Shown here: one piece after another, positions 63,212-64,000 of the stretch | Layout: every line of letters starts with the position of its first letter | Position numbering within the stretch: position 1 is the stretch's first letter | NCBI GenBank assembly: GCA_963844255.1 | Contig: CAWJNP010000083.1 | Location: 24,176 to 88,175, forward strand | Length of the DNA stretch: 64,000 nucleotides | Reading direction: 5' to 3' | Source of the DNA: SZAS-79 sp963844255 | Lineage (GTDB): Bacteria; Pseudomonadota; Gammaproteobacteria; Burkholderiales; SG8-39 | Notes under the pieces: model-generated | The model's input: the letters and a program-made list of their open reading frames with translations, nothing else | The model's database searches: none | What the model was told of the DNA's origin: nothing | Translations under genes and position numbers: made by a program

Positions 63212-64000
63212 ATGAACAAGATCACCAACCATATGGCCACGGCAGAGCTTCAGGCGCTGGATGCGGCGCATCACATGCACCCTTTCACCGACAACTCCGC
63301 GCTGGCCAAGAAGGGCGTGCGGATCATGACCTCGGGCAAGGGCGTCTGGCTGACCGATAGCGAAGGTCACCGGATCATCGATGGCATGGCGGGGCTGTGG
63401 TGCGTCAACATCGGCTATGGCCGCACCGAGATGGGCGATGTGGCCAAGGCGCAGATGGACCAGCTGGCCTATTACAACACCTTCTTCCAGACCAGCCATG
63501 TGCCGGCGATTGCGCTGGCCGCGAAGATCGCCGAAGTGGCACCCGAGGGGATGAACGCTGTGTTCTTTGCCGGTTCGGGGTCCGAGGCCAATGACACCAA
63601 TATCCGCATGGTGCGGCGCTATTGGGACATCAAGGGCCAGCCGGAAAAGCGCATCATCATCGGGCGGACCAACGGTTATCACGGCTCGACGCTGGGCGGT
63701 GGCTCGCTTGGCGGCATGTCGGGCATCCATGCCCATGGCGGCAAGATGGCGGGGATCGTGCATATCGGCGAGCCGAACTGGTGGGAGCAGGGCGGCGAGA
63801 TGTCGCCTGAAGACTTCGGCTTGATGCGGGCGCAAGAGCTGGAGAAGATGATCCTGAACCTTGGCGTCGAGAACGTCGCGGCCTTTATCGGCGAGCCGGT
63901 GCAGGGCGCGGGCGGGGTGATCATTCCGCCTTCGACCTATTGGCCCGAGATCCAGCGCATCGTTGATAAATATGGCATTCTGCTGATTGCTGACGAGGTC
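63212..64000 (+). CDS. Class III (omega) aminotransferase, 3' end cut by window
   Basis: 263 intact codons from the ATG at 63212 to the window edge. PLP-dependent fold type I. Visible: HHMHPFTDN near the N-terminus, GLWCVNIGYGR, the phosphate-cup motif AGSGSEANDTNIRMVRRYW, TNGYHGSTLGGGSLGG, and the start of the cofactor-binding IADEV (Asp for the pyridine nitrogen) at the very end. The Schiff-base Lys lies beyond the window. Similar to pyruvate-dependent putrescine, taurine or beta-alanine aminotransferases; the amino donor cannot be fixed. GC-rich codons match the Rhodobacteraceae part, and no frameshift is seen. Confidence 0.92.
   Translation, partial: MNKITNHMATAELQALDAAHHMHPFTDNSALAKKGVRIMTSGKGVWLTDSEGHRIIDGMAGLWCVNIGYGRTEMGDVAKAQMDQLAYYNTFFQTSHVPAIALAAKIAEVAPEGMNAVFFAGSGSEANDTNIRMVRRYWDIKGQPEKRIIIGRTNGYHGSTLGGGSLGGMSGIHAHGGKMAGIVHIGEPNWWEQGGEMSPEDFGLMRAQELEKMILNLGVENVAAFIGEPVQGAGGVIIPPSTYWPEIQRIVDKYGILLIADEV

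Noticed and set aside
62752..63360. A 202-codon plus-strand frame before the aminotransferase
   Set aside because: It runs past the aminotransferase start in another frame and shows no domain; the competing minus-strand frame is at least in line with the HNH gene, though also weak.

Overview
The window reads as two different genomes joined end to end. Positions 1 to about 52,690 are typical of a betaproteobacterium (Rhodocyclales/Burkholderiales-like): the algR-hemCDXY, dusB-fis-purHD-hemF, amgK-murU / lptD-surA-pdxA-rsmA, miaB-phoH-ybeY-corC-lnt-glyQS and rpe-gph-trpEGDC blocks, a general porin and a Coq7-type hydroxylase. Every reading frame in this part is intact. From about 52,690 to 64,000 the genes look like Rhodobacteraceae (Alphaproteobacteria): a sugar ABC transporter, glycoside hydrolases, typical intergenic palindromes and strongly G/C-ending codons. 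This part carries about twelve single-base frameshifts. The join lies inside a dual-ATPase ABC gene that runs in frame into an unrelated sugar permease, so an assembly chimera is the most likely explanation.

Layout of the betaproteobacterial part. 1-4,743 (+): end of an AlgR-type regulator and heme synthesis genes hemC, hemD, hemX, hemY. 4,740-14,139 (-): hemF, purD, purH, fis, dusB, ubiH, pepP, murU, amgK. 14,260-19,696 (+): lptD, surA, pdxA, rsmA. 19,707-30,676 (-): a long co-directional block with gloA, a YgjP-like protease, plsC, gmhB, glyS, glyQ, lnt, corC, ybeY, phoH, miaB, a small unknown gene and tRNA-Met(CAT). 30,901-32,814 (+): a second UbiH-family hydroxylase and dsbC. 32,853-34,659 (-): mltA and apaG, with a possible small membrane peptide gene between them on the + strand. 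34,744-40,183 (+): rpe, gph, a newly recognised trp leader peptide and trpEGDC. Then the porin with a strong terminator, coq7, and a membrane class III cyclase on the - strand. 43,701-50,748 (+): a QueC-like gene, four glycosyltransferases, a histidine phosphatase and a NodB-like deacetylase, which together look like an uncharacterised surface-glycan pathway. A peptide-type dual ABC ATPase follows and is cut at the join.

The Rhodobacteraceae part (+ strand apart from the HNH region) is a hemicellulose/mannoside catabolic operon: two sugar permeases, a UgpC/MalK-like ATPase, a GH2 beta-mannosidase, a sugar-phosphate isomerase-like protein, a Gfo/Idh/MocA dehydrogenase, a GH43 xylosidase/arabinosidase and a GntR-family regulator. 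The binding protein would lie upstream and is absent because of the join. A lower-GC insert with an HNH endonuclease flanked by 13-bp inverted repeats follows, and the window ends inside a class III aminotransferase.

Functional links worth noting: all three flavin or di-iron hydroxylases needed for ubiquinone synthesis are present (UbiH, a UbiI/UbiF-type enzyme, Coq7). Envelope functions are concentrated here (LptD, SurA, Lnt, MltA, GmhB, PlsC, AmgK/MurU, DsbC, porin). The trp operon appears to be controlled by a Trp-codon-rich leader peptide whose start overlaps the gph stop codon.
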